DNA from: Cellulomonas sp. ACRRI
GTDB taxonomy: Bacteria; Actinomycetota; Actinomycetes; Actinomycetales; Cellulomonadaceae
Direction of reading: 5' to 3'
Assembly (NCBI RefSeq): GCF_022346185.1
Contig: NZ_JAKRMS010000015.1
Span: 1-47,809 of the forward strand
Length of the DNA stretch: 47,809 bases
Notes under the pieces: generated by a model
Seen by the model: the letters and a program-made list of their open reading frames with translations, nothing else
What the model was told of the DNA's origin: nothing
The model's database searches: none
Translations under genes and position numbers: made by a program
Part shown: piece after piece, positions 7,601-16,008 of the stretch
Position numbering within the stretch: the first letter of the stretch is position 1
Layout: each line of letters begins with the position of its first letter

Positions 7601-8645
7601 GCCTGGCATCCAGGTCTTTGAGGACAGGGATCACGGCAGCCACCAGGCGGTCGTACGCGATGCCCTCGACCTCGCCGTCGGGTGTCCGGGTGACGAACTG
7701 TCCGAGGCCCAGGACGTCGAGCTCCTCCGCGATGAACCCGACGTAGCGGGTGGTGCAGGCGGGATCGCGCTCAACCTCGGCGCGGTCACGCCAGGTCCGC
7801 GGCTGCATGCGCAGTACCGCTCCGGGGTCAACCTCGGCGTCCTCGATGTCCTGCTTGTACTTCCGCGCGGACGTGGACTTCCAGATGCGACCGTCGTTGT
7901 CCAGGAACATGTTCGCCGCGGACGACGACGTGGCCCACGGGATCGTCAGGGTGAACGTCCCCGAAGTGAGGCGCACATCGCCGGCCGAGTGAAGCCACAT
8001 GCCGGCGTCGGTCCCCGCTCCGCCGTTGGTGGCCTCGAGGTACACGTACTTGCTGAGGCCCCACACCGAATCAACAGGGCTGCCGGTCATGCCGAACTGG
8101 ACCCGCTTAACCCCGGCGCCGTCGTACTTCGCCCGGAAGATGTCACTCTGACCGGCGTCGGGCGCCTGAATCAGCAGCCCCATGCCGTCAGGGGTCCCCG
8201 AGGGCTCCAGCGTGAGCGGGCCGAACACCGCCCCCGTGCGGCCGTCGGCGTACTTGGCCCGGAACCGGCCGTTGTTGTAGATGTCGACGGTCCCGCCTAG
8301 AACGTTCAGCACGCCCGACAGGTCAACGTTTCCGCCGAGGGTCGTGTCCGCAGCGACATCCAGCGTGCCATCGATGTCGGTGCTACCACCAATGTGCGTG
8401 GAGCCGGTGATCTCCGCATCGCCGGTGATCGTCGCGCTTCCCGTGGAGGCAAAGTCGCCGTTCACTGTCAGCGCGGACTCGATCCGCATGCCCGTCTCGG
8501 CGAGGAAGATCCCGGCAGTCCGCAGCAAGTTCTTCGTCGCGTCACGCGTCTTCTGTGCGACATCCTGCACGGCACCGACGAGCCGCTTTACCCCGTCCTG
8601 CTCCTGCGCCTTGTACTGCTGCGGCGTCGGATCAGACCAGCTCAT
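7575..8645 (-). CDS. Tail fibre with C-terminal S74 chaperone domain
   Basis: 356 residues from ATG 8645 (ATGA overlap with the upstream gene). The N-terminal region is helical. A repetitive beta stretch (about 56-125) is built of short G-D/S/N-x-D-I/V-x-G units typical of trimeric fibre shafts. The C-terminal domain (about 250-356) matches the intramolecular chaperone/auto-peptidase S74: S259 and K264 in STSARKYKQDI form the expected Ser/Lys pair, followed by VGFIAEELD and a final coiled coil. In this family the domain assists trimerisation and then cuts itself off. It likely contacts the host surface. Confidence 0.85.
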   Translation of the reverse strand: MSWSDPTPQQYKAQEQDGVKRLVGAVQDVAQKTRDATKNLLRTAGIFLAETGMRIESALTVNGDFASTGSATITGDAEITGSTHIGGSTDIDGTLDVAADTTLGGNVDLSGVLNVLGGTVDIYNNGRFRAKYADGRTGAVFGPLTLEPSGTPDGMGLLIQAPDAGQSDIFRAKYDGAGVKRVQFGMTGSPVDSVWGLSKYVYLEATNGGAGTDAGMWLHSAGDVRLTSGTFTLTIPWATSSSAANMFLDNDGRIWKSTSARKYKQDIEDAEVDPGAVLRMQPRTWRDRAEVERDPACTTRYVGFIAEELDVLGLGQFVTRTPDGEVEGIAYDRLVAAVIPVLKDLDARLKRLESSS

Positions 8646-9910
8646 CGCACCTCCATCGTCGGCATCAGGTCGATCTTCACGAACTCGTCCAGGCCGCCCG
8701 AGATGTTCAGCACCCGGGCGCGGTGGAACCCCTCGGGCAGCAGCAGGCCCAGCAGTGGGTGCGTCTTCGGCACCCACACCTTGGCCCAGTCGCCGGGACG
8801 ATAAGCGCCGAGCTGCGGGCCAGCCGGTGTGCCCTGCCGGTCCGTCGGAGCAGCGAGCGCGGACATCTTCCACGTCTGCGTCGGGCGCAGCGCAGCGGAC
8901 AGGTTCCCCTCAGCCCACTTGTCCAGCGTGGCCTGCTCGCTGACCGTGGACCGCGCGTCTGAGGTCTCGAGCAGCGGGAAGCCGTAGTTTCGCAGGTCGG
9001 GGGCGCCGATCTGCGCCGGGGTGCGCCGGGCCATCAACAGCGCCTCATCAGCGCCGCCACCAGTCACCCACGCCTGCTGAGCGACCCCGGTCGCATCACG
9101 CGACACCGAGAGGCCCGACACCCCACCTGCGGGCACCCGGGAGTCCCACACGTGGTCGTCGCCGGTCTGATGCAGCAGCGGGTCCGCGGCCGTGCCGGTC
9201 CGCATGACCCACTCGACACCCATCCGGTCCGCCGTCAGCCGCGGCTCGAACGCGATATCCGGGCCCCCGATGACATCCGACAGGTCATCCAGCCGGGACA
9301 GCACCGTCGACAGGTCACTACCCAGGTACGTGCGGGTGTTCACGCCAGCCTCATCCGCTGGCAGAACGATCGGCAGGTCACCGCCCGACACACTCTCCGT
9401 GAGCTGCACCAGACGCTTCGCGATCGTCGCCAGCGACAGGTTCGAGTACGTCTGCGCCCACTCAGCCCACGCCGAAGCCAGGTTCCCCATCACGTACCGG
9501 TGCTCGAACAGCGACCGCATCCCGCGGGCCTTCACCGTGAGCTTTCCCCCGAAGGGGAACTCCCAAGACCAGATCGGCCCGGCCTCGATCACGTAGTCGC
9601 CCTCAAGGACTGCGAGGAAGCACCGTGCCGGTTCAATCGCGGACAGGAACTCCGCCCGCAGCCCACCCGTCGGCTTCCAGATCGGGGTCGCCGACTCCGG
9701 GAAAGTGAAGTCCGACGGGAACACCCCGGGACCCGGGTACAGGCCCCCGTAGTACGCCCGCTCGAACGTCCGGAACTCGTCCGCGTCGAGTGGGATGTCG
9801 ATCGAGATCTCACCTGTCGCGCGGTGCTTCACCGACCACGACGCATCCGACACCGGGATCTGCGTGATCCGCCGGCCCGTGCGGACCTCACCAACCAGGA
9901 TCGACCGCAC
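8642..9910 (-). CDS. Minor tail protein, Gp37-like baseplate/tail-tip protein
   Basis: 422 residues. It begins MRSILVGEVRTGRRITQIPV and contains the GEISIDIPLD and TVKARGMRSLFEHRYV features of the Siphovirus ReqiPepy6 Gp37-like family. These are tail-tip proteins found after the distal tail protein in actinophages. It is placed between a tail-fibre gene and another minor tail gene, and overlaps the fibre start. It is probably part of the tail tip that holds the fibres. No catalytic motif seen. Confidence 0.8.
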   Translation of the reverse strand: MRSILVGEVRTGRRITQIPVSDASWSVKHRATGEISIDIPLDADEFRTFERAYYGGLYPGPGVFPSDFTFPESATPIWKPTGGLRAEFLSAIEPARCFLAVLEGDYVIEAGPIWSWEFPFGGKLTVKARGMRSLFEHRYVMGNLASAWAEWAQTYSNLSLATIAKRLVQLTESVSGGDLPIVLPADEAGVNTRTYLGSDLSTVLSRLDDLSDVIGGPDIAFEPRLTADRMGVEWVMRTGTAADPLLHQTGDDHVWDSRVPAGGVSGLSVSRDATGVAQQAWVTGGGADEALLMARRTPAQIGAPDLRNYGFPLLETSDARSTVSEQATLDKWAEGNLSAALRPTQTWKMSALAAPTDRQGTPAGPQLGAYRPGDWAKVWVPKTHPLLGLLLPEGFHRARVLNISGGLDEFVKIDLMPTMEVR

Positions 9911-9913
9911 CCG

Positions 9914-10975
9914 TCACACCACCTGGTAGTAAGAGCCCGAGATCGTCAAGACCGCGTTGGCGGCGAGCACGAACCCCGAGCCAAGGGACGCTCCCGTCCC
10001 TGTGATGGCGTCCTGAACGAACGCCGCGCCAGGAACCGCACGCGCCGCCACCGACCGCCCCGTCCCGTCAGTGAACAGCCACCCATTCACTGCCACCTCG
10101 AGACCCGCAACCGTCCCAGGCAGCGACCAACGCCACGCACCCGTCCCACCAGCCGCACCCGACGAGCCGATCTGCATCCGGATCGTGAACACCACAAGGT
10201 CGTCCACCATCTTGTACATGCCGGTGATCGACCCATTGCCGACGCTCGGCTGACTCCCCGACGCCGTCGACCACACCGGCGTGTAAGTCGTCCACGGCGT
10301 CGTCCCGGGCAGCCGGAAGTACTGGGTTCGGTCGTAGGTGAACTCGAACCGCCGCGCCGGGATGTTCCACACCAGCAGCGGGGCGCCAGTCGCCACGTAC
10401 ACCTGGCTAGCAAGCGTCGCGCGCTCCTGATCCGTGCGCACCGCGATCGGCGTCCCCCGCACACCGGTGAGCGCCGACGTCTGCGCGATCGAGTTCCCCG
10501 CAGACGCCGTAGACGTCGCAGCAGACGTCATGGTGTTTCGCGCAAGCTCCACGGCACCCGCCGGGATCGTCGGAGCGACCGGCACCGACGCAGGCGTCCC
10601 CACCGTCACACCAAACACCGGCTCGGACACCGTGTCCGCGTTCTCGCCCGCCGACGTCTGACGCGCCCACACGACATCGATCCGGGACAGACCCGACCCC
10701 GGAGCGGCAGGGACAGTGCCCCCAACGCCGCTCGTCCCGACCGTCACTGGACCGTCGTTGCCGAACACGTGGTACCCGTCGCCCTCGATGCGCTGACCCA
10801 CCAGCCCCACCGGCTGCACCTGGTACTGCCAACCCGACGTCCCCACGACCGCAGACCCGCCGATCGGCACGACGCCCGGACGCAGGTACGTCAGCGCGTC
10901 AGCCTTCCGCATCTCCACCGGGGCAGTACCCCGCACGGCATCCTTCCGGGCACCCCTGCTACGCCACAGACCCAT
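9914..10975 (-). CDS. Minor tail protein
   Basis: 353 residues, starting ATG 10975. The N-terminal half (VEMRKADALTYLRPGVVPIG) resembles baseplate proteins that follow Dit in siphoviruses. The C-terminal half (about 180-353) is a Gly/Ser/Thr-rich beta structure with low charge, as in fibre or lectin domains. It lies between Dit and the Gp37-like gene. The specific function (upper baseplate or fibre attachment) is inferred from order. Confidence 0.7.
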   Translation of the reverse strand: MGLWRSRGARKDAVRGTAPVEMRKADALTYLRPGVVPIGGSAVVGTSGWQYQVQPVGLVGQRIEGDGYHVFGNDGPVTVGTSGVGGTVPAAPGSGLSRIDVVWARQTSAGENADTVSEPVFGVTVGTPASVPVAPTIPAGAVELARNTMTSAATSTASAGNSIAQTSALTGVRGTPIAVRTDQERATLASQVYVATGAPLLVWNIPARRFEFTYDRTQYFRLPGTTPWTTYTPVWSTASGSQPSVGNGSITGMYKMVDDLVVFTIRMQIGSSGAAGGTGAWRWSLPGTVAGLEVAVNGWLFTDGTGRSVAARAVPGAAFVQDAITGTGASLGSGFVLAANAVLTISGSYYQVV

Positions 10976-10984
10976 GTCCGCTCC

Positions 10985-11863
10985 TCACCACCACGCCGGC
11001 CGGTGAACGGCCGTGAGATTCGCTGTCGTCGTCCCACCGAGCGGAAGGAACGCCACCTCTACCGAGCCACCCGCCGGCACCGGGAACCAATCGCGGACCG
11101 TCAACTGGCCGCCGCGATCAGAGGACCCGTCGATCACTGCGGTACCCGAGCCGGAATCGATGACCAGCACAGAACCCGCAGCCACAGGGCCAGCGAAACG
11201 AACCCGCTGACTCGAACCCACAGCCGCGATCTCAAACCCCGCCGAGTCCACCGGCCCATCGACCTGGAACGTCGGCCACGAATCCGCCGTGCCATCATTC
11301 GACAGCACCACACGCCCCGTATCCGACGCCTCGCCGTAATCCAGATACCCCAGATCCGTGCCCGCACCATCCGTGTACAGGTCGTACGCGAGGCCGCCAC
11401 GCAGCACCGGGAAACCCGTCGACACCGACTGCGGGGTGCCATACCGGAGCGGGTCACGGCACCGCCACTCGATGACGAACGGCACTTCACCCACCGACCA
11501 GTTCAGCGTCGTCGGCGTCTTGAACGCCGTCAGCCGCGCGAACCCCGTCAGCTCGCGACCGGCACGAGTGACCACCAGATCCTCAGCAGCCGACGGACCC
11601 GACGCCCACGTCATGACCGAGGCGAGCTCCCGCAAGAGCGCGTCCCGGTCCTGAGACACGATCTGCCCGCTCAGGGTGATGACCCGCTCATCCGCCCACA
11701 CCGCCGTGTCGAACCGGCCGTGACCCTGGGGTCGAACCGGCGCATCCATCCGCGCGTCCGGCAGCTCATCCCAGCCCATCAGCGACCGGATCCCGAACGG
11801 AGACGACTGATCCGACGCCAGGGTCAGACCACGCCACTGAACCGTGGTGCACGACAGGCTCAC
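10985..11863 (-). CDS. Distal tail protein (Dit-like)
   Basis: 292 residues from GTG 11863, which overlaps the tape-measure stop by GTGA. The N-terminal half has the distal tail fold pattern (RFDTAVWADERVITLSGQIV, then FVIEWRCRDPLRYG), and the second half is a beta-sandwich domain (GPVDSAGFEIAAVGS onward). Dit forms the hexameric hub that joins the tail tube to the tip. Its place immediately after the tape measure supports this. Confidence 0.8.
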   Translation of the reverse strand: MSLSCTTVQWRGLTLASDQSSPFGIRSLMGWDELPDARMDAPVRPQGHGRFDTAVWADERVITLSGQIVSQDRDALLRELASVMTWASGPSAAEDLVVTRAGRELTGFARLTAFKTPTTLNWSVGEVPFVIEWRCRDPLRYGTPQSVSTGFPVLRGGLAYDLYTDGAGTDLGYLDYGEASDTGRVVLSNDGTADSWPTFQVDGPVDSAGFEIAAVGSSQRVRFAGPVAAGSVLVIDSGSGTAVIDGSSDRGGQLTVRDWFPVPAGGSVEVAFLPLGGTTTANLTAVHRPAWW

Positions 11864-14649
11864 GGAATCACCACCCCCGCCATCTCCTGGCGGAACATGG
11901 CCCGCGTCTCCTTCACTGCGCCCTGCGTGTCCGCGGCCACGATCGTCGCGTTCGGGAAGAACGTGTTCCCAGCCCACGACCCGCCACCACCCGACGAAGG
12001 CTGCTGGTACACGGCCGGAGCCACGTACTGACGCACCTCACCGCCACCCGCATACCCGCGCCCGGCCTGCACAGCCGCACGCATCGCGTACACCGCCGCG
12101 TGGCCGCCCATCTTTCGGACATCAGACGCGGTCAGAACGTGCTCACCGTTCGACAGGCGAGCCGGGATGCTGTCCGACGTTCCCGTGCCAGGACCGAACA
12201 CCGCGCCACCAGACGCCTTGCCGACCATGTTTCCCACGCCGGTCGAGACGGTCGTCTCGTTCGTCTTGAGGTTCACGGTGACCGTCCGGTCCGGCAGGCG
12301 CGTGATCTTGGTCCAGATGTTGTCCAGCCCCGCGGACGCCTGGTCGTTCAGCGCCACCGTCGGAGTCACCGCGTCAGGGATCAGGTTCATCTGGTCCGCG
12401 AGAGCCGCCGCCTCATCCGCCGACATCCCGAACGCCTGAGCCGCCGCGATGAACCGGTCGCGAGTCGTCTGCATCTGACCCTGCAGCTCGCCCTGCGTCG
12501 CCCCGTTCTCACGCATCGCGTCCGTCGCCTTGATGCCCGACTCCGCGATCGCATCCAGGGCCGCCTGGTTCTCGCGACCCTTCTCCGTCGTGATGTCGAG
12601 AGTCGCGCCGTTCTCAGTCAGCGCCGCCGACGCATCATCGATCGCCGCCTCGAACCCACGCTGAGCATCCCGAGCCGTCAGCAACGCGTCCGTCTGCTCC
12701 CGCTGCGCCTCAATGGCCTCCTCGAGCGCATCCGCGTACTGCGTCGCCGACGCACCGCCATCAGCCATCGCGTCGTTGTACGCCTGCTGCGCCGGCGCGG
12801 CCTCGTTCGCCCCGCTAGCCGCCTGCAGAAGCGCATCCGTGTACCCAGGGAACGCGGCCCGGACCTCGTCCATCGTCTTGCCCTGGGCCAGCATCTCGTC
12901 GCGGATCTCGCGGAACGACAGGAACGCCGCCTGCGTGTTCCCCGACGAGACCATCCCTGCCAGGGCCTCGTCGATGTTGTCGAACGTGTCCGCGAGGCGC
13001 GTGCCAGCGGTCGACGCCCCGAACAGGGACGCCACCCAGTCGTTCACGTTGTCCGACGCCGACTTGTTGAAGGCGCGGTCGATGGCGTCGCCCAGGTCCT
13101 CGATGTCCGAGACGTTCTGTCCCAGGCCGTCGACCGCCCGAGAGGCGTCGCGGATGTACTGGTTGAGGTCGGCCAGGTCGCCGGTCTCGCCGAGCCGGCC
13201 GAGCGCGTCAGCGAACTGCTCGACGGTGCCGACCTTCGCGCCGTTCATCGCGTCCACGAGCTTGCCCGCCGCCACCGCCGCCGCCGCCAGCCCGGCCGCT
13301 ACACCCGCGATCTTCGCCGCGCCAGCAGCGAGCGCACCGATCCGACCCGCACCAGCCTCGGACAGCACACCGATGTTCTTCAGCGCACTAACCGTGTCGC
13401 CGAGCGCGGTCGTCATCTTGATCGCACCAGCCAGACCCAGCGTGAACAGCCCGGCACCACCGATCGTCCACAGCACCGCACTCTGCGCGCCGTCAGACAG
13501 GCCGTTGAACGAGTCCACCGCGCCGTCGAGAGCCTGCACCAGCGACCGCAGCGGCCCGTTCGCGCCCTCGCCCAGGTTGATCAGCGCCGTCTCGAATGAA
13601 CCCGACAGGCCCTCGATGTCGCCCTTCAGGTTGTCCATCCGGATCGCAGCCTGCTCAGCAGCGTACCCCTGGTCGTTGACCGCGGCCGTCCACTCGTCGA
13701 TCCCCGCCGCGCCCTGCTCATAGAGCACGTTCGCAGCCCGCACCGCATCCGACCCGAAGATTGTCGCCAGCGCCGCATTCCGCTGCTCCGGCGTCAGAGC
13801 CTTCAGCGAGGACTGCAGGTTCCCCGCGAACTCCGACAGGCCGATGAAGTTGCCGCCCGCGTCATACGCCGAGATGCCGAGCTGCTTCATCAGCGTCTCG
13901 GCTTCCTTGGACTGCGGGGTGAGGCGCTGCAGCATCGACTTGAACGACGTGCCGGCATCCGACCCCGTCAGGCCCGCCGACGCGAACGCCGTCAGACCAG
14001 CCGTCGTCTCCTCGATCGACAGGCCCGTCTGGTTCGCCACCAGGCCCGCCTGCTGCAGAGCCGCACCCAGGTCACCAACGCCACCCTGCGCCTTGCCAGC
14101 GCCAGCAGCCAGGAGGTCCGCGATGTGCGTGACATCCGAGCCCTTCAGCCCGAACTGCGTCATCGCCGTCGCAGCGATCTCCGCCGCATCACCGACATCG
14201 ATCGCACCCGACGCGGCCAGGTCAAGGGCACCATCAAGGCCGCCGCCGAGGATGTCCGCAGTCGACACGCCAGCCTTCGCCAGCTCCTCGATCGCACCCG
14301 CAGCCTCAGTCGCCGAGTACACCGTCCGCGAACCAGCATCGATCGCCGCCTGCCGCAGCAGGTCCATGTTCCCCGCGGTCTCCATCGTCGACGCCTGCAC
14401 CGACGACATCGCCGCGTCGAAGTCCGCGAACGTCTTCACCGCCAGCACAGCCAGACCCGTGAGCCCAGCGCCCACGATGCCGAGGTTCCCCGCCAGGTGG
14501 TTCAGGGACGCGGAGTTCTTCTCGACGTAGGCCAGGGTCTTGTTACCCCAGTCCTGCGCCGCCTTGTCGGCGGTCTTGAGCCCGGCAAGAAGGCCCTGGA
14601 CCGAGGCCCCGATCTTTACGGTGATGCTTCTGTCCGCGATTGTCTCCAC
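11860..14649 (-). CDS. Tail tape measure protein
   Basis: 929 residues, GTG start, the longest gene of the phage. The N-terminal part matches the TP901 family core (about residues 80-400: MSSVQASTMETAGNMDLLRQ, then repeated A-A/G-rich helices). Hydrophobic segments near 55-75, about 395-420 and 440-475 may insert into the host membrane during DNA entry. The rest is helical and Ala/Gln-rich, with a Gly-rich end (residues 860-920). It sets tail length and is threaded by DNA at infection. It follows the tail assembly chaperone genes, as usual, but with a homing-type gene and a lipoprotein inserted between. Confidence 0.92.
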   Translation of the reverse strand: METIADRSITVKIGASVQGLLAGLKTADKAAQDWGNKTLAYVEKNSASLNHLAGNLGIVGAGLTGLAVLAVKTFADFDAAMSSVQASTMETAGNMDLLRQAAIDAGSRTVYSATEAAGAIEELAKAGVSTADILGGGLDGALDLAASGAIDVGDAAEIAATAMTQFGLKGSDVTHIADLLAAGAGKAQGGVGDLGAALQQAGLVANQTGLSIEETTAGLTAFASAGLTGSDAGTSFKSMLQRLTPQSKEAETLMKQLGISAYDAGGNFIGLSEFAGNLQSSLKALTPEQRNAALATIFGSDAVRAANVLYEQGAAGIDEWTAAVNDQGYAAEQAAIRMDNLKGDIEGLSGSFETALINLGEGANGPLRSLVQALDGAVDSFNGLSDGAQSAVLWTIGGAGLFTLGLAGAIKMTTALGDTVSALKNIGVLSEAGAGRIGALAAGAAKIAGVAAGLAAAAVAAGKLVDAMNGAKVGTVEQFADALGRLGETGDLADLNQYIRDASRAVDGLGQNVSDIEDLGDAIDRAFNKSASDNVNDWVASLFGASTAGTRLADTFDNIDEALAGMVSSGNTQAAFLSFREIRDEMLAQGKTMDEVRAAFPGYTDALLQAASGANEAAPAQQAYNDAMADGGASATQYADALEEAIEAQREQTDALLTARDAQRGFEAAIDDASAALTENGATLDITTEKGRENQAALDAIAESGIKATDAMRENGATQGELQGQMQTTRDRFIAAAQAFGMSADEAAALADQMNLIPDAVTPTVALNDQASAGLDNIWTKITRLPDRTVTVNLKTNETTVSTGVGNMVGKASGGAVFGPGTGTSDSIPARLSNGEHVLTASDVRKMGGHAAVYAMRAAVQAGRGYAGGGEVRQYVAPAVYQQPSSGGGGSWAGNTFFPNATIVAADTQGAVKETRAMFRQEMAGVVIP

Positions 14650-14667
14650 CCCTCTCGGGGCGGCGGC

Positions 14668-15558
14668 CTATGCGGCTGACGCGCCCTTCTTGACGTTGCA
14701 GGCGAGGTGGGAGCACTGAGCGTTGGCGCGCTCGTGCTTCCCTCCGCGGGACACGGGAACGATGTGGTCCAGGCTGGCGCTGGACGGGTCGGGCCAGGCT
14801 GTATCGGGGTCGACGTCGCCGCCGCAGATCCCACACACCCAGCCGTCGCGCTCGAAGATCTCGATGCGGTCGAACTTCTCGACGAACGCCTCGCGCAGCC
14901 GCGCTCGGCGCGCGTTCAAGTGAGGCCAGTTCGCCCGGTTCTTGTTCGCAGACGCGCAGTCCCGGGAGCAGTACCGCGTCTGCTTGGCGTTCCCCATGAA
15001 AGGAGTGCCGCACATGTCACAGATCGCGGGCAGGTAGCGCTTCGGTTCGTAGGGCGCTCTCTTCGCGGCGGCATGGGCTGCCCCACACGGCCGGCACCGG
15101 GTCTTGTAAGTCGCGAACTCCTCTACGGGTAGGTCCCTCTTGCAGTCTTGGCACTGACGGCATCCGTCACGCACTTCGCCTCTGACCCGGTAGAGAGGGT
15201 CGCCGTGCTTGTACCACCTGGCATAGTGCTTCTTGCACCACCCGCGATTGAAGTAGGTCCCTTCGCACCCGGCGATGACGCAGGGCTCGACGCCTTGGCG
15301 CTTTACGCGCAGCGTCCCGTTCGGGTCGCCTGTCTTCTTCCATCGCTTGTAGTGCTTCACGCACCATCCGTGCGCGTAGAGGAAGTCTGGGCACTCGGGC
15401 ATGGCGCACGGCTCAACACCTTGCCTGCGGGGCCGGCCGTTGTGCTCAGGGTCTCCGTGCCGCCGAGCTCGAGCCCAGTGGGCGCGGCACCATCCACGCC
15501 CGTAGTAGGGCTTGTCGCAGCCGTCGATGCTGCAGGTACGCTTGTTCAAGCCGTTCAC
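14668..15558 (-). CDS. HNH homing-type endonuclease with zinc-finger repeats
   Basis: 296 residues from GTG 15558. TTG 15549 has a better-spaced AGAGGTG and is an alternative. The N-terminus has three copies of a Cys-rich module, C-x3-GC/EC-x9-GWC-x2-H (residues 9-36, 51-78 and 93-120), then two CxxC pairs (133-158 and 180-201), and a C-terminal HNH nuclease (232-290) with VCGICGG, LDH at 263-265 and HLACN. The modules probably recognise DNA, and the HNH domain cuts it. It lies between the tail chaperone and tape-measure genes, a typical place for free-standing homing endonucleases, and has its own promoter-like leader. Confidence 0.85.
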   Translation of the reverse strand: MNGLNKRTCSIDGCDKPYYGRGWCRAHWARARRHGDPEHNGRPRRQGVEPCAMPECPDFLYAHGWCVKHYKRWKKTGDPNGTLRVKRQGVEPCVIAGCEGTYFNRGWCKKHYARWYKHGDPLYRVRGEVRDGCRQCQDCKRDLPVEEFATYKTRCRPCGAAHAAAKRAPYEPKRYLPAICDMCGTPFMGNAKQTRYCSRDCASANKNRANWPHLNARRARLREAFVEKFDRIEIFERDGWVCGICGGDVDPDTAWPDPSSASLDHIVPVSRGGKHERANAQCSHLACNVKKGASAA

Positions 15559-15575
15559 CTCTACCTAGGTGTCGC

Positions 15576-15636
15576 GGTCAGGCCCTGGTTGACGTTGGCG
15601 CGTCGGCCAGGGCCGTTCTGTTGGTATCGATTCTAC
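15576..15636 (-). promoter_or_regulatory. Promoter and hairpin leader of the HNH gene
   Basis: On the minus strand GTAGAATCGA (15636-15627) gives a TAGAAT -10 box. A hairpin follows with outer stem GGCCCTGG/CCAGGGCC (15607-15614 with 15581-15588), a possible inner stem GACG/CGTC, and then TGACC. The same order and similar sequences lie before the second HNH gene at 31241-31293, with different stem sequences that keep pairing. See findings. Confidence 0.55.
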
Positions 15637-15681
15637 GACATCGCGTATCCCCGAAGAGTGTTCTTGAGGCACACTGAGCCC

Positions 15682-16008
15682 ATGAACATCAGGGGGATCG
15701 CCGCCGCCGTTGGCGCGGCCACGCTGCTACTCGCCGGGTGCTCGTCCAGCCCCGAGGGCGAGGCGTCGACCGACCAGGAGTTCTACGACGCCATGCGCGT
15801 CGGAGACTTCGCGGACTACACCGACGACGAGCTCGACGACACCGCCAAGGGCCTCTGCGACGACATGAGCAACCTCAGCGAGGACGACCGCAAGATGGCC
15901 GTGCTTGTGCTTCGGGACTCTGTCGACACCGAGCAGCAGGCATTCGAGGTCGGCCAGGCCATCACCGCCCGCTGGTGCCCCGAGTACGCAGACGCCTTCG
16001 ACTACTGA
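15682..16008 (+). CDS. DUF732-like lipoprotein, prophage moron
   Basis: 108 residues from ATG 15682. Lipoprotein signal with lipobox LLAGC. The mature part has the DUF732 pattern: an F-Y-D-A-M start, a cysteine in GLCDDM, and the C-terminal WCPEY motif that pairs with it. This family is common in actinobacterial envelopes, often secreted, with unknown function. It is coded against the late operon, overlaps the tail chaperone end by 7 bp, and has no ribosome site; CACACT six bases before ATG fits a leaderless start. Probably expressed in the lysogen. Confidence 0.75.
   Translation: MNIRGIAAAVGAATLLLAGCSSSPEGEASTDQEFYDAMRVGDFADYTDDELDDTAKGLCDDMSNLSEDDRKMAVLVLRDSVDTEQQAFEVGQAITARWCPEYADAFDY

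Noticed and set aside
9152..12031. A 959-codon open frame on the plus strand opposite the tail genes
   Set aside because: High-GC codon bias opens antisense frames. Its product is Arg/Pro/His-rich without domains, and the minus strand has well-supported tail genes (Gp37-like, minor tail, Dit).
12100..13599. 499-codon frame opposite the tape measure gene
   Set aside because: Shadow of the tape measure codon pattern; Arg/His-rich and without structure.
15576..15636. HEARO/omega RNA with IscB
   Set aside because: The downstream proteins have HNH but no RuvC domain or bridge helix, and the leader hairpin is far smaller than those RNAs.
15559..15681. Group I intron carrying the HNH gene
   Set aside because: The flanking genes are not split; tail chaperone and tape measure frames are complete, and no intron core was seen.
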